41,725 bases of DNA from CAYSZX01 sp964548875 (GCA_964548875.1 CAZJSP010000001.1:1-41725); one strand, 5' to 3'. Shown: positions 1 to 9,965, numbered from the stretch's first letter. Numbers and translations: made by a program. The notes: generated by a model not told the origin, from the letters alone.

Positions 1-888
1 AATAGAAGGAATTCCCGTTATCTTCCTACTAAATAAAGGCATAACAATATTAGCCTCTATTTGTTGTATTAAAGTAAAAATAATAATAATTAAGAAAGAT
101 TTTTCCCAAGAATCTAATAAAGCTAAAAAACCGATAAGAAAAGCTGTAATAATAGGACCAATAATAGGAATAAAGTCAGCAAGGCCAGCAAAGACAGACA
201 AAGCAAAAGAATACCTTATCTCAAAAAAAGATAAAGCTATATAAGAAATTATACTAATGAAAAAACCACTTAAAAGTCGGGAAGTAAACCAACCAACAGT
301 TTTGGTTTGACACCTGCTCCATAAATCAAAAAATTGTTTTTCTTTATCTTTAGGAACAATTAATTTTACTATCCCTTTAATTTCTTTTTTCTCTATTGAG
401 AAAAAAATTGAAGAAGTTAAAACCGTCATTGTAAGTAATAAGCTACCAAAAAAATTAAAAATAATACTAAAAAAATTAGAAGAAATACCCAATAAACTAT
501 TCTGAACAGGACTAATAAAAGAGTCTATATTATTAAAAGAGTGGAATCCTCTCTCCTTTAAAAATAAAGAGAAATCTTCAAAGTGTTGAGGAAACAATCT
601 AATAAATTGTTGCACTTCTATAACAAAAATTGGCACAACCCAATAAATTAAAAAACCTGAAAGAATAAAAAATATAAGATAAATAGTAAGAGCAACCAAA
701 GATCTTGGTATTTTTTTGTTTTCAAAAAAAGAAATAAGAGGTTCAAGTAAAATCGCAATAACGGCTGAAAAGAGCAAACCAATAAAAACATCTTTAGCTA
801 AATAGAGAACATAACAAATAAAAAAAACAAATAAAACTTTTGCAATAGCCCTCCAAGAAATGTCAATTTGGCCTTTTTTTATTTCCAT
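1..888 (-). CDS. AI-2E family transporter (partial, C-terminus outside window)
   Basis: Polytopic membrane protein of the AI-2E/PerM/YdiK permease family; the substrate cannot be told from sequence. The frame starts MEIKKGQIDI at 888 and stays open to base 1, giving about 296 residues. Several hydrophobic segments are visible. Near the C-terminal end is the family-typical stretch GLADFIPIIGPIITA, followed by a hydrophobic helix and then EANIVMPLF, which closely matches the conserved end of this family. The start overlaps the stop of the upstream M16 peptidase gene by 10 bases, so the two are probably cotranscribed and translationally coupled. The missing C-terminus lies to the left of the window. 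Confidence 0.85.
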   Translation of the reverse strand, partial: MEIKKGQIDISWRAIAKVLFVFFICYVLYLAKDVFIGLLFSAVIAILLEPLISFFENKKIPRSLVALTIYLIFFILSGFLIYWVVPIFVIEVQQFIRLFPQHFEDFSLFLKERGFHSFNNIDSFISPVQNSLLGISSNFFSIIFNFFGSLLLTMTVLTSSIFFSIEKKEIKGIVKLIVPKDKEKQFFDLWSRCQTKTVGWFTSRLLSGFFISIISYIALSFFEIRYSFALSVFAGLADFIPIIGPIITAFLIGFLALLDSWEKSFLIIIIFTLIQQIEANIVMPLFSRKITGIPSI

Positions 889-2147
889 GAACTTAAAATT
901 TGTTTTATTTTATTTTTATTTTTATTCGGCCCTATCATTGCCAAATTTAGCTTTTCCTTTTTAAAAATATCTTGGGCTACTCTTAAAATATCTTTTGAGG
1001 TAACAGCATCTATTTTTTTGAATATTTCTTCAGGAGTTAAAATATTGTTTTCTAATATTTCTTGATTGGAATAAAAGGAGGCTTGAGCATTAGATGACTC
1101 TAACATTAAAGCTGTTTTCCCTTTAATATATTCTTTAGCCTTATTTAATTCTTTAGAAGAAACCTCTTTTTCAGAAATTTTTTTGTATTCTTCTAAAATA
1201 GCGGGCAAAACTTCACTTAACCTATTATTACCAATTCCAGCTCTAGCCGCTAAATAACCAGTATCAGGGTCAGAAGACGATTCAGTTAAAACATAATAAG
1301 CTGCACCCATCTCAGCTCTTATCTTCATAAATAATCTAGAACTCATCATTCCTCCCAACATAAGAGAAAGTATTTTTTGAGCATATCTATCAGGATGAAA
1401 AATATTATAAGCTCGTACCCCTAGATAAAGATGAGATTGATCAGTTTTTCTTGATTCTAAAAGAATATTGAAATTCTCTTGACTATCCTTAACTGGTTTT
1501 TTCTTCATTGGCTTATCTTTTTTTAAACCAAAAAAGTATTTATTAACCTTTTCTAATGAAGAAGGTTTAAAATCACCAGCCAAACAAATAATAGTGTTAG
1601 GGGCAGTATATTGTTTTCCGACATAATCAATAATCTTTTCTCTTGTCATGTTTTTAATAGATTCTTTTGTCCCCAAAACATTCCATCCAGCTGGTTGATC
1701 TCCATATAATAATTTATTCCATAAAAAAGATACATGTTGAATGGGCTGGTCATGATACATATTATACTCCTCAATAATTACTCCTTTTTCTTTTTCAAGC
1801 TCCTCTTTTGGGTACTTAGAATTTAAATAGATATCAGAAACCCAATCTAAAGCAGTATCAAAGTGAGAGGAGGCTACTTTAGCATAATAGCCAGTATACT
1901 CTTGTGAAGTAAAAGCATTAAAGTCTCCACCAATGCTGTCCAGCGTTTCGCTAATCTGAATAGGAGAGGGCCTTTTTTTAGTTCCCTTAAAACACATATG
2001 TTCTAAAAAATGAGAAATACCACTAGTTTCCTTTCTTTCATATTTCGATCCTGTTCCAACCAACACTAAAACAGTCACAGATTTACTATGCTCCAAGGGA
2101 ACAGAAATAATCCTTAAGCCGTTTTTAAGGGTTGTTTTTTTATACAT
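879..2147 (-). CDS. M16 family zinc peptidase (processing-peptidase type)
   Basis: Zinc metallopeptidase of the pitrilysin/M16B group (YmxG/PqqL-like), 422 aa, the usual size of a single-chain M16B protein. The inverted zinc motif HFLEH lies at residues 46-50, with H46 and H50 as ligands and E49 as catalytic base. The third ligand glutamate lies in the VIIEEY stretch near residue 127, at the expected spacing of about 76. A second-half domain containing GGMMSSRLF and an R-rich loop follows. No signal peptide is visible, so a cytoplasmic role is likely. Its ATG shares one base with the glyS stop (TAATG), and the downstream permease overlaps by 10 bases. Confidence 0.93.
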   Translation of the reverse strand: MYKKTTLKNGLRIISVPLEHSKSVTVLVLVGTGSKYERKETSGISHFLEHMCFKGTKKRPSPIQISETLDSIGGDFNAFTSQEYTGYYAKVASSHFDTALDWVSDIYLNSKYPKEELEKEKGVIIEEYNMYHDQPIQHVSFLWNKLLYGDQPAGWNVLGTKESIKNMTREKIIDYVGKQYTAPNTIICLAGDFKPSSLEKVNKYFFGLKKDKPMKKKPVKDSQENFNILLESRKTDQSHLYLGVRAYNIFHPDRYAQKILSLMLGGMMSSRLFMKIRAEMGAAYYVLTESSSDPDTGYLAARAGIGNNRLSEVLPAILEEYKKISEKEVSSKELNKAKEYIKGKTALMLESSNAQASFYSNQEILENNILTPEEIFKKIDAVTSKDILRVAQDIFKKEKLNLAMIGPNKNKNKIKQILSSWK

Positions 2148-3517
2148 TATTTTTGATTTTTAAATTTCTCTCCTTTTAAAATATTTTGAATGATTTCTTG
2201 AAGATTATTAACTTTAACCCTAATTTGTTTCATTGAGTCCCTGTCTCTTAAGGTAACAGTATTGTCTTCTAATGAATCAAAATCAACAGTGATACAAAGA
2301 GGAGTACCGATTTCGTCCTGCCTTCTATATCTTCTTCCAATCGATCCTGTCTCATCATATTCAACATTAAATTCTTTTTTAAGAGAATTATAAATGTCTC
2401 TAGATTTTTTCACTAACTTTTCTTTATTCTTTAACAGAGGAAAAATCGCTACTTTAACTGGAGCAATATCTGGTCTGAACTTAAGAAAAACTCTCTTTTC
2501 TCCCTTAACTTCTTCCTCTCGATAAGAATCTAGCAAAACAAATAAAAATGTTCTATCTACTCCTCCTGAAGTTTCAATAATATAAGGAATAAACTTTTTT
2601 CCATTATCATCGCTATAAGTAAAATCATTACTAGAATATTCGCCATGACGAGATAGATCCCAATCCCCTCGCCAGTGTATTCCTTCCCATTCTTTCCAGC
2701 CAATACCTGTTTCGTACTCAATGTCTAAGGCTATCTTAGCATAATGAGCTAATTCGTCCTTCTTGTGCTCCCTCATCCTAATTTTATCAGGATTATTTAA
2801 TAGTTTTTTATACCAATTAAGTCTTTCTTTTTTCCAATACTCAAACCACTTTTCCGCCTCATCAGGATTAATAAACCACTGCATTTCCCATTGTTCAAAT
2901 TCTCTCTGTCTTAAAAGAAAGTTTTTAGGGGTAACCTCATTACGAAAAGCTTTACCTATTTGGGCTATACCAAAAGGTATTTTCTTCCTAGAGGTTTGCA
3001 AAACATTGTAATAATTTAAATAAATACTCTGACAAGCCTCTCCTCTTAAATAGGCCTTGTCTTTTTCTCCTTCAATAACACCTAATTTAGTTTCCATTAA
3101 AAGATGGAAAGGGCGAGGCTCTGTTAATTCTCCCTGACATTCTGGACAACGAACCCTATTTAAAAGTTTTTTCAATTCAGAAAGCTTATGAGCTGTTTTA
3201 CCTATATCCTCAATTAAATGATCAGCTCTAAATCTTTTTTTACATTTTTTACAATCAACCATTGGATCACTAAAGCTTTCTATATGACCAGAAGCTTCCC
3301 AAACCCGAGGATGAGTAATAATGGATCCATCGATTCCAACAATATCCTCTCTTAACTGCACCATTTCTTTCCACCAGGCCTTTTTTAAGTTGTTTTTTAG
3401 TTCTACCCCTAAAGGACCATAATCGTAGAAGCCTGCTACTCCCCCATAAATATCTGAGGAAGGAAAAACAAAGCCCTTTCTTTTAGACAATGAAATAATT
3501 TTTGATATTTGATTCAT
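2147..3517 (-). CDS. glyS: Glycyl-tRNA synthetase, single-chain alpha2 type
   Basis: Charges tRNA-Gly with glycine. At 456 aa it is the one-subunit class II GlyRS found in eukaryotes, archaea and some bacteria, not the alpha2beta2 form of E. coli. The N-terminus holds the family hallmark KRKGFVFPSSDIYGG at residues 12-26. Motif 2 is around FRNEVTPKNFLLRQREFEQ (191-209), and motif 3 is in the ETSGGVDRTF region. An insertion carries a Cys4 zinc site (C89, C92, C124, C127). The C-terminal anticodon-binding domain begins near PDIAPVKVAIFP. It sits two bases after the 543-aa surface-type gene and shares TAATG with the M16 gene. Confidence 0.96.
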   Translation of the reverse strand: MNQISKIISLSKRKGFVFPSSDIYGGVAGFYDYGPLGVELKNNLKKAWWKEMVQLREDIVGIDGSIITHPRVWEASGHIESFSDPMVDCKKCKKRFRADHLIEDIGKTAHKLSELKKLLNRVRCPECQGELTEPRPFHLLMETKLGVIEGEKDKAYLRGEACQSIYLNYYNVLQTSRKKIPFGIAQIGKAFRNEVTPKNFLLRQREFEQWEMQWFINPDEAEKWFEYWKKERLNWYKKLLNNPDKIRMREHKKDELAHYAKIALDIEYETGIGWKEWEGIHWRGDWDLSRHGEYSSNDFTYSDDNGKKFIPYIIETSGGVDRTFLFVLLDSYREEEVKGEKRVFLKFRPDIAPVKVAIFPLLKNKEKLVKKSRDIYNSLKKEFNVEYDETGSIGRRYRRQDEIGTPLCITVDFDSLEDNTVTLRDRDSMKQIRVKVNNLQEIIQNILKGEKFKNQK

Positions 3518-3519
3518 AA

Positions 3520-5151
3520 TTAATTTTCTTCTAATAAATCTTCAATTAAATTAGACGTAAAAACAGGATGAGTTAAGCTTAAATTAGACTCAACCCAGGA
3601 ATCATAGCCTGTTATGATCGTCTCTTCTAAAAGAATGTTTTCTTCTTTATATTCTTCAGGTGTTATTTTAATTTGAAAGGCTATACTTAAATTCTCTTCT
3701 CCTCTTTCTAAATCTCCAGCTGACCAAACAATTTCTCTGGTTTCAGAATCAAAAGTAAAATTTGATAATTCCGTTTCTGGAAAAATTTCTCCAGTTAATT
3801 CAACATTATCAGGTAAAAAAGTTCTTACTTTCACGTTTTGAACATCCGAATAAATAGTTTTAGGATTCCAAATAATAGTATAGGTGGTTTCTTTCCCTTC
3901 TTCAGGTTCAATAGGCCCTTTATTGCCAAAAACCTCATCCTCATAATAGCCCCTTTGATTAATTTGTAATTTAGATTTTACTTTCGTACTAAAAGTTTGA
4001 GTTGTTTGACCAATAAAAATAGTATTTTGAATAAGGGGATTTTTAACATTTCCTAAGTCTTCTCTAACTCTAATCCAAAATTCTACCTTGCCCTCTTCTA
4101 AAGGAGATAAATATTGTAACTTAGGAATGTTTTTCCAATCAAAAACAATAGAATTGCCCCCTTCTTGATAGTCCCCATCATTAGATTGTGTAGTTGTAAA
4201 ATCAAGAACAGAGTCTTCAAATTGATTTACCATAAATAAATTGGTTAGGCTTTTGTCTCCGATATTCTTAAAATAGATTTTGTAGTGCAATAGCTCTCCA
4301 ACCGAAGTAACATGCTCAGGATTACCATTTATTTCTTGCTGCAAATAAATAGAAGATTTAACTATTTCTATTCCTTTAGAAGTCTCTTTTAAAACAATAA
4401 ACTGGCCATCTTTCCAAATTCCTATTTTAGCTTTAAAAATCTTAACATCACCAATACTACCAGAAAGACTTCCCGTAATATTAATTCCTCCCCCCTCCGA
4501 TTTATTTAAAACAGAAATGTCCCATTCAACATTTTCCATGCCATAGGGAGAAGAACTAATAAATTCAAAACCAGAAGGATAGTCTATCTGACACCTTAAA
4601 TCAATTAAGGGGTATTCAACATTAGAAAAATAATTTAATTTAAAATCAAAGTTCTTGTCTTCATTAACATTAGAAGGTAAATCAAAGCTTAAGGTTAAAG
4701 GAACAGAGCTAATTCTGGTCGAAAAAGAAGATGAAGATTCGTACCTAGCCTTTAAATCTTTAGGCTTATAAGAAATAGAGGCTTTAGCTATTTTAGTATC
4801 CCCCTCCTTGCCAAACAACCTAACTCGAATTGAAATATTTCTTTCTTCTCCTGGATAAATAGTACCTCCTAATTCTTCTGAATCAAAAACCTTAATATGA
4901 AATATTTCCTCGTCTCTTAGGGTATTTTCTGGAGCTTCAAAGACCAATTCGGGTTCTTCCAATCTAAAATCACCATTATTCTTGTATTTAATAATGTATT
5001 CTACTTCTTCGGCCAAAGTGACTTCTGTAGGACCTAATATTTCTATTCTTAACGCTTCTTTAGAATAGGTCCCTGTTTGCCACTGATAAACACCGAAAGC
5101 AACTACCAAGATAAAAATAATAATTAAAAATCTATTCATATTAATTGACAA
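3520..5151 (-). CDS. Membrane-anchored surface protein with DUF11/CARDB-like beta repeats, function unknown
   Basis: No specific function recognised. A short N-terminus is followed by one hydrophobic helix (about residues 7-22) and then about 520 residues of beta-rich extracytoplasmic sequence. The phrases EVEYIIKYKNNGDFRLEEPELV, HYKIYFKNIGDKSLTNL and TYTIIWNPKTIYSDVQNVKV (each quoted only in part by its pattern) are typical of Ig-like DUF11/COG1361 repeats that follow 'tension between terms' rules in surface proteins. At least three to four such repeats are visible. It overlaps recO by 11 bases; starting at the in-frame ATG at 5139 would remove this overlap and give TAATATG. The position between recO and glyS suggests a constitutive operon rather than a regulated surface locus. 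Confidence 0.7.
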   Translation of the reverse strand: MSINMNRFLIIIFILVVAFGVYQWQTGTYSKEALRIEILGPTEVTLAEEVEYIIKYKNNGDFRLEEPELVFEAPENTLRDEEIFHIKVFDSEELGGTIYPGEERNISIRVRLFGKEGDTKIAKASISYKPKDLKARYESSSSFSTRISSVPLTLSFDLPSNVNEDKNFDFKLNYFSNVEYPLIDLRCQIDYPSGFEFISSSPYGMENVEWDISVLNKSEGGGINITGSLSGSIGDVKIFKAKIGIWKDGQFIVLKETSKGIEIVKSSIYLQQEINGNPEHVTSVGELLHYKIYFKNIGDKSLTNLFMVNQFEDSVLDFTTTQSNDGDYQEGGNSIVFDWKNIPKLQYLSPLEEGKVEFWIRVREDLGNVKNPLIQNTIFIGQTTQTFSTKVKSKLQINQRGYYEDEVFGNKGPIEPEEGKETTYTIIWNPKTIYSDVQNVKVRTFLPDNVELTGEIFPETELSNFTFDSETREIVWSAGDLERGEENLSIAFQIKITPEEYKEENILLEETIITGYDSWVESNLSLTHPVFTSNLIEDLLEEN

Positions 5152-5842
5152 ATAAAGAGAGATAATCTTTTGAAACTTTTTTTAATTCTTTGAAATGTTC
5201 TTTTTCAATTTTTAAGTTAAAAAACTGATTTTGATCTGTTAATAAAACTCTCAGTATTTTAATTAAATCGGGATTAATTTTAACACCCTTCTTCTTTTTC
5301 CTAAAACAATTAGGACAAATAATCCCCTCTTCTAAATGAAGGAAGTTCTCTTTGTATTCTAACTTGCTTTGACAAAGAGAACAACTGTAAAGATTAGGAG
5401 AATAACCTAAAATAGAAAATAATTTCCAAAGAAAATAATAAGAAACAACCTTGTAGTTTTTTTGACTATTTAAATTATTTAAAAAATCCAAAATTAAATT
5501 CCAAACCCTATCATCTTTTTCCTCTCCTTGAATAAGGTGATCAAAAATATCTATCATTTTAAAAGCAACTGCAGTCTTTTTTAAGTCTTCTCCTGTCTGA
5601 TTAAATCCCGCAATAGAAAAGGAATCAACTAGCGTTTTATAGTTCTTGCCCTGAATAAACTCTATTCGAGAAAGAGAAAACAATTTCATCCCCGACCTTA
5701 GTTTGGCATCAATTTTTCTAATACTTCTCCCTAAAACCTTAATTTTTCCAAAATCCTGAGTATAAACAGTAAAAAATCTATCAGCCTCTTTCCAATCCTC
5801 ATGCTTTAAGATAATTCCTTTTGTTTTATAACGAGTAAACAT
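5141..5842 (-). CDS. recO: DNA repair protein RecO
   Basis: RecO mediates loading of RecA on SSB-coated single strands in the RecFOR pathway. It is 233 aa, a normal length. The N-terminal OB-fold opens with TKGIILKHEDWKEADRFFTV (residues 7-26), which matches the family start, followed by GKIKVLGRSIRK. The C-terminal domain has a Cys4 zinc site (C154, C157, C176, C179). Its stop lies just inside the next gene and its start is one base from the ileS stop, so it is part of the ileS-recO-glyS minus-strand operon. Confidence 0.92.
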   Translation of the reverse strand: MFTRYKTKGIILKHEDWKEADRFFTVYTQDFGKIKVLGRSIRKIDAKLRSGMKLFSLSRIEFIQGKNYKTLVDSFSIAGFNQTGEDLKKTAVAFKMIDIFDHLIQGEEKDDRVWNLILDFLNNLNSQKNYKVVSYYFLWKLFSILGYSPNLYSCSLCQSKLEYKENFLHLEEGIICPNCFRKKKKGVKINPDLIKILRVLLTDQNQFFNLKIEKEHFKELKKVSKDYLSLFVN

Positions 5843-5843
5843 T

Positions 5844-8693
5844 CTATTCTTTCAAAAAAACTTGAATTTTGTTTTCTCCCAATTTAAATTCTTTTTCTAT
5901 TAAAAAATCTTCTTTTTGTTTAATTTTTTCTAAATCTTTTGCTTTTGTAATTTCCGTAATATCTTTCTTGTTCTTTAATAATAGATCTTCAGAATAAGAA
6001 TCTCCAATAAACTGAACGGTAACTAAATCTTCTGGAGTAAGGCCTGCCTTCTTTCTCATCATTTGAACCTTTCGAATAAAGTCTCTTAATTCCCCTTCTT
6101 TTTTTAATTCAGGAGTAATTTTAGTATCTAGCTTCATTTCTTCGCCAAAAGAAACATTCTTAACGTTAACTTCTTTTTTAATAATTTCTAACAACTCCTC
6201 TTCTTTTTCTAGTTCTTTATTAGAAATTTCTAAATTATTAAGAGGTTGACGAACCTTAATACCTAATTCTGATCTTTCAGCTAAAACCTTGTTAACAATC
6301 TCTCTTACCTCATCCATCTTATTTTCTAGCTTATTATCAATCCTGCTTTCTTCATATTTAGGCCAATCAAACAAATGAATTGATTCTGGCATCTCTTCTT
6401 TTTTCAATTCTAAATACATTTCTTCAGCTAAAAACGGCATCATTGGAGCTATTATTTTACATAAATTTAAAAGGATGTAGTAGAATGTTCCAGTTATTTC
6501 CTTTTTTTCTTTTTCATTTTGAGGCCTCTGCAATCTTCTTCTTGATCTTCTAATATACCAAAGAGACAAATCTTCAATAAAAAAATCTTCTATAGCCAAT
6601 GCTGACTTATAGATATTATAACTATCAAGTTTTTCAGTAACATTTTTAATCAAACTATTAAACCGAGAAATAATCCATTGATCTAAAATATTGTCTGACT
6701 TCAAAAAAGCCTCTTCAATCTTTTTAATATCTTCTTTAGAAGTGTAAATTTTAAAGAAATTGTAACTATTCCATAAAGTTAAAACTTTTCTTTTAGTTTC
6801 TCGGGCAACATTATAGCCAAATTTTAAATTCATAGATGGGTTCTTACGAATATACATCCATCTTGCTATATCAGCCCCTATCTTCTCAATAGCCTCATCA
6901 AACCAAATAGCATTACCCTTAGATTTGTGCATTTCCTCCCCCTTTTCATCAACAACAGTTGCATAACCAAATATTGTTTCAGAAGGAACGCTTTCTTCTA
7001 AAATAGTACTCATGACAATTAAAGAATAAAACCAATTTTTAAATTGTCCTGGAAAAGATTCACAAATAAATTTAATTGGAAACCATTTCTTCCAATATTC
7101 CTTGTCTTCAAAATATTTAATAGTTGAAAAAGGAACTATCCCAGCATCTAACCAGGGATTACCAACATCAGGAATACGAGAAATAATTTCTCCACATTTA
7201 GAACATTTAATTTTAATTTTATCTACTTGGGGGCGGTGAGGAGATTTACTCTTAAATTCATCCCATCCTTCAACCGCTCTCTCCTTAAGCTCCTCCTTAG
7301 ATCCAATAACGTCAAAATTACCACATTGACATTCATAAATAGGTAGAGTCAGCCCCCAATATCTTTTTTTAGAAATTAGCCAATCATCCATATGACCCAA
7401 CCAATCTAGCTCTCTTTCTAAACCAAAAGAAGGAATCCATTTAATTTTTTTAGCAGTCACCATTAATTTATCTCTCATTTTATCCATAGAAATATACCAT
7501 TCATCCACTAATCTAAAAATCAATTCCGATTTACATCTCCAGCAAGTAGGATATCTATGAGTATAATTTTCTATTCTTAAAACAAGCCCTTTTTTCTCCA
7601 AATTTTCAAAAATTAAACTATTAACTTCAGAAACTAGTTTTCCGCTTAAGGGGCCAAAACCCTCTACATATCTGCTTTCATCATTAGTCGGATTAACAGC
7701 CGGCAAATTTAACTCTTTACTTAATTGAAAATCTTCTTGCCCACAACCAGGAGCAATATGAACAATTCCTGTTCCTTCTTCAGTGGTAACCTCCTCCCAA
7801 AGAACAACTTTGTGAGGGTAACCATCAATTGATTTTTTAGCTTCAGGAAGATTATCAAACATTCCCTCGTATTCTAACCCTTCTAATGATTTACCCTTCA
7901 TTTTTTTAACCACTTCTCCAGATATTAAATCTTTCTTTTCTTCTAAAAGAATAAATGAGCCTTCCTCGTTTTTAATTTCAACATAATCTAAATCAGGATT
8001 AACGGCCAAGGCAACATTAGCCGGTAAAGTCCAAGGAGTAGTGGTCCAAGCAACAAAAAACTTATTTTTTTCTCCCTTTATAGGCAGTTTAATAAAAATA
8101 GATTGATGAGTAATCTCCTTATATTCTTCAGTTAATATTTCATGCTGAGAAATAGCAGTACCGCATCTCGGACACCAAGGAACAACATCTCTCCCCTTGT
8201 ATAATAAATTTTCTTCTTTACACTTTTTTAAAAAATACCAAATAGCATAATTATTTTCGTCTGACATTGTAAAGTAGGAATTATCCCAGTCCATCCATTG
8301 CCCCAGCCTTATAGATTGATTAGTTTGAATTTCAGAATATTTTTTAACTCTTTCTTTACATTTTTGAACAAATTTTTCTATTCCGTATTCTTCAATGTCT
8401 TTTTTATTTTTAAATCCTAATTCTTTTTCAACTTCTACCTCTACCCATAATCCCTGACAATCAAAACCATTCTGAAATCTTTCATCAAAACCTTGCATAG
8501 CCTTATACCTCTGCATTAAATCTTTATAGGTTCTACCCCAAGCATGATGTACCCCCATTGGATTATTAGCTGTAATAGGACCATCTAAAAAAGACCAAGG
8601 TTTTTGACCTTTTATTTTTTTCTGTAATTTTTGGAAAACATTGTTTTCTTTCCAAAATTTTAATATTTTTTCTTCGTATTTATCTGGAAACAT
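5844..8693 (-). CDS. ileS: Isoleucyl-tRNA synthetase, HHAW variant
   Basis: Class I synthetase charging tRNA-Ile, 949 aa. The HIGH motif is replaced by HHAW at residues 49-52 within GPITANNPMGVHHAWGR; the KMSKS loop is MHKSKGN (588-594). The editing (CP1) domain carries WTTTPWTLPANVALAVNP (216-233) and GTGIVHIAPGCGQEDF. Zinc knuckles are C174/C177, C384/C387 and C455-C457/C497/C500. The C-terminal anticodon domain includes WYIRRSRRR. The overall pattern matches IleRS rather than ValRS or LeuRS, but the unusual signature is often labelled only 'class I tRNA ligase', so the amino-acid specificity is inferred. No Shine-Dalgarno sequence precedes the ATG. Confidence 0.88.
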   Translation of the reverse strand: MFPDKYEEKILKFWKENNVFQKLQKKIKGQKPWSFLDGPITANNPMGVHHAWGRTYKDLMQRYKAMQGFDERFQNGFDCQGLWVEVEVEKELGFKNKKDIEEYGIEKFVQKCKERVKKYSEIQTNQSIRLGQWMDWDNSYFTMSDENNYAIWYFLKKCKEENLLYKGRDVVPWCPRCGTAISQHEILTEEYKEITHQSIFIKLPIKGEKNKFFVAWTTTPWTLPANVALAVNPDLDYVEIKNEEGSFILLEEKKDLISGEVVKKMKGKSLEGLEYEGMFDNLPEAKKSIDGYPHKVVLWEEVTTEEGTGIVHIAPGCGQEDFQLSKELNLPAVNPTNDESRYVEGFGPLSGKLVSEVNSLIFENLEKKGLVLRIENYTHRYPTCWRCKSELIFRLVDEWYISMDKMRDKLMVTAKKIKWIPSFGLERELDWLGHMDDWLISKKRYWGLTLPIYECQCGNFDVIGSKEELKERAVEGWDEFKSKSPHRPQVDKIKIKCSKCGEIISRIPDVGNPWLDAGIVPFSTIKYFEDKEYWKKWFPIKFICESFPGQFKNWFYSLIVMSTILEESVPSETIFGYATVVDEKGEEMHKSKGNAIWFDEAIEKIGADIARWMYIRKNPSMNLKFGYNVARETKRKVLTLWNSYNFFKIYTSKEDIKKIEEAFLKSDNILDQWIISRFNSLIKNVTEKLDSYNIYKSALAIEDFFIEDLSLWYIRRSRRRLQRPQNEKEKKEITGTFYYILLNLCKIIAPMMPFLAEEMYLELKKEEMPESIHLFDWPKYEESRIDNKLENKMDEVREIVNKVLAERSELGIKVRQPLNNLEISNKELEKEEELLEIIKKEVNVKNVSFGEEMKLDTKITPELKKEGELRDFIRKVQMMRKKAGLTPEDLVTVQFIGDSYSEDLLLKNKKDITEITKAKDLEKIKQKEDFLIEKEFKLGENKIQVFLKE

Positions 8694-8717
8694 TCTATTA
8701 AAATTATCTTAAATTTT

Positions 8718-9266
8718 TTATAAATATTTTAGCATAATAACCTCATCAAAAGTTCCTATTCGATATCTTACTTGTTTAGGAACTCTAGCTATTTCTTCAA
8801 ATCCTTCTTTTTTATATAAAGAAAGGGCTACTTCGTTAGCTGAGGCAACGCTTAATCTTATCATTTCTGGTCTAGGAGCTATTTCCTTTTGAGCTAATTT
8901 TATAATTTCTTTTAAAAGATATCGGCCCACACCCTTCCCTCTATAATCTTTTAAAACAGCTATCCCTAAACCTGCAACATGACTTTCAGTTCCCTCTTTT
9001 AAACTAATACCAGCCTTACCAACAATTTTTTCTCCATCCTCAACTATTAAGCCAACCCCTTGAGACTTTTTTATTTTTTCCCAATTTTCCTTTAAATATT
9101 CTTTTTCCTCTTCCAAAGTTTTCTTTTTTTGAAAAGAAAGATAAGCATCATCATCTTCCGCCAACTTGTTGGCATAATCCTGAAATTTCACAGCGTCTTT
9201 AATGTCTTCTTCTTTTTCGGTCCTTATTTTTAATTCAATATCTTTAAATTTTTTAATTATTTCCAT
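8718..9266 (-). CDS. GNAT family N-acetyltransferase
   Basis: Predicted acetyl-CoA-dependent N-acetyltransferase, 182 aa, with one GNAT domain. The acetyl-CoA pyrophosphate-binding motif A is DYRGKGVGRYLL, with R109-G110-K111-G112-V113-G114 as the Q/RxxGxG/A loop. Motif B follows in the segment ending ALSLYKKEGFEE, a typical 'N..A..LY...GF' signature. The layout resembles RimI/YhhY-type enzymes, but the substrate cannot be predicted. It lies 4 bases downstream of the histidine phosphatase gene and 24 bases before ileS in the same direction. Confidence 0.88.
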   Translation of the reverse strand: MEIIKKFKDIELKIRTEKEEDIKDAVKFQDYANKLAEDDDAYLSFQKKKTLEEEKEYLKENWEKIKKSQGVGLIVEDGEKIVGKAGISLKEGTESHVAGLGIAVLKDYRGKGVGRYLLKEIIKLAQKEIAPRPEMIRLSVASANEVALSLYKKEGFEEIARVPKQVRYRIGTFDEVIMLKYL

Positions 9267-9270
9267 TTTT

Positions 9271-9924
9271 TTATCGAAAGTTTATTTTTCTTAATTCTCC
9301 CGGCTGAATAATCGGAGTATTATATCTTGCCTGGGCCATTTTTTGAAGATTCTGTTTTTGAGCTATTCCTTTTTCTAAAAGCCAAAGAGGATCTCCATGA
9401 CTTACAATTAAAATATTTTTATTTTTGTATTTCCTTTCAAGATCTTTAATAACTTCTCCCACTCTTTGCATGCAATTAAGCCAAGACTCTCCTTCCGGAA
9501 CCCCTTCTTCTAACATAATTTGAGGATCTACTTCATCGTAAAACTTCTGTTTTTCTCCTCCCTCATAAACTCCCAAATTAACATCTCTCAACCTTTTATC
9601 TGAAGTAATTTCAATTCCCAACCCTTTAGCTACAAGTCGAGCTGTAATCTGAGTTCTTAAAAAATCTGAAGCAACAATAATATCTATTTTTTCTTTTTGA
9701 AGCTGAGGAATTAAATTCTTTACATCTTTTTCTCCTTCTTCGGTAATTCCTAATTCAAATCGAGTTGATTTCGGATAAATGGTATTTCTTAAGCCCGCCG
9801 TATAAAGAGTTTCTCCATGTCTTAAAATAAAATAATTATTATTAACTTTTTTAATCGAAAAACGTTCTTTTTTAGTTTTAAAAAAATTAAAAGCTTCTTT
9901 CAACCTTAAAAAAAGAGTTTTCAT
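9271..9924 (-). CDS. Histidine phosphatase (phosphoglycerate mutase-like)
   Basis: Branch 1 histidine phosphatase superfamily member, 217 aa. The catalytic RHGE is at residues 35-38, with H36 forming the phosphohistidine, preceded by a roughly 30-residue basic N-terminal extension. The second catalytic region is IVSHGDPLW near the C-terminus, and the acid/base glutamate is likely in EEGVPEGES. It is shorter than the 230-250 aa of a true cofactor-dependent phosphoglycerate mutase, so a broad phosphatase (CobC/GpmB-like) is more likely. The substrate is unknown. It is followed 4 bases later by the GNAT gene. Confidence 0.88.
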   Translation of the reverse strand: MKTLFLRLKEAFNFFKTKKERFSIKKVNNNYFILRHGETLYTAGLRNTIYPKSTRFELGITEEGEKDVKNLIPQLQKEKIDIIVASDFLRTQITARLVAKGLGIEITSDKRLRDVNLGVYEGGEKQKFYDEVDPQIMLEEGVPEGESWLNCMQRVGEVIKDLERKYKNKNILIVSHGDPLWLLEKGIAQKQNLQKMAQARYNTPIIQPGELRKINFR

Positions 9925-9965
9925 ACTATTAAAATTATCATTTTAAGCCAAGTTTATCAAATTTT

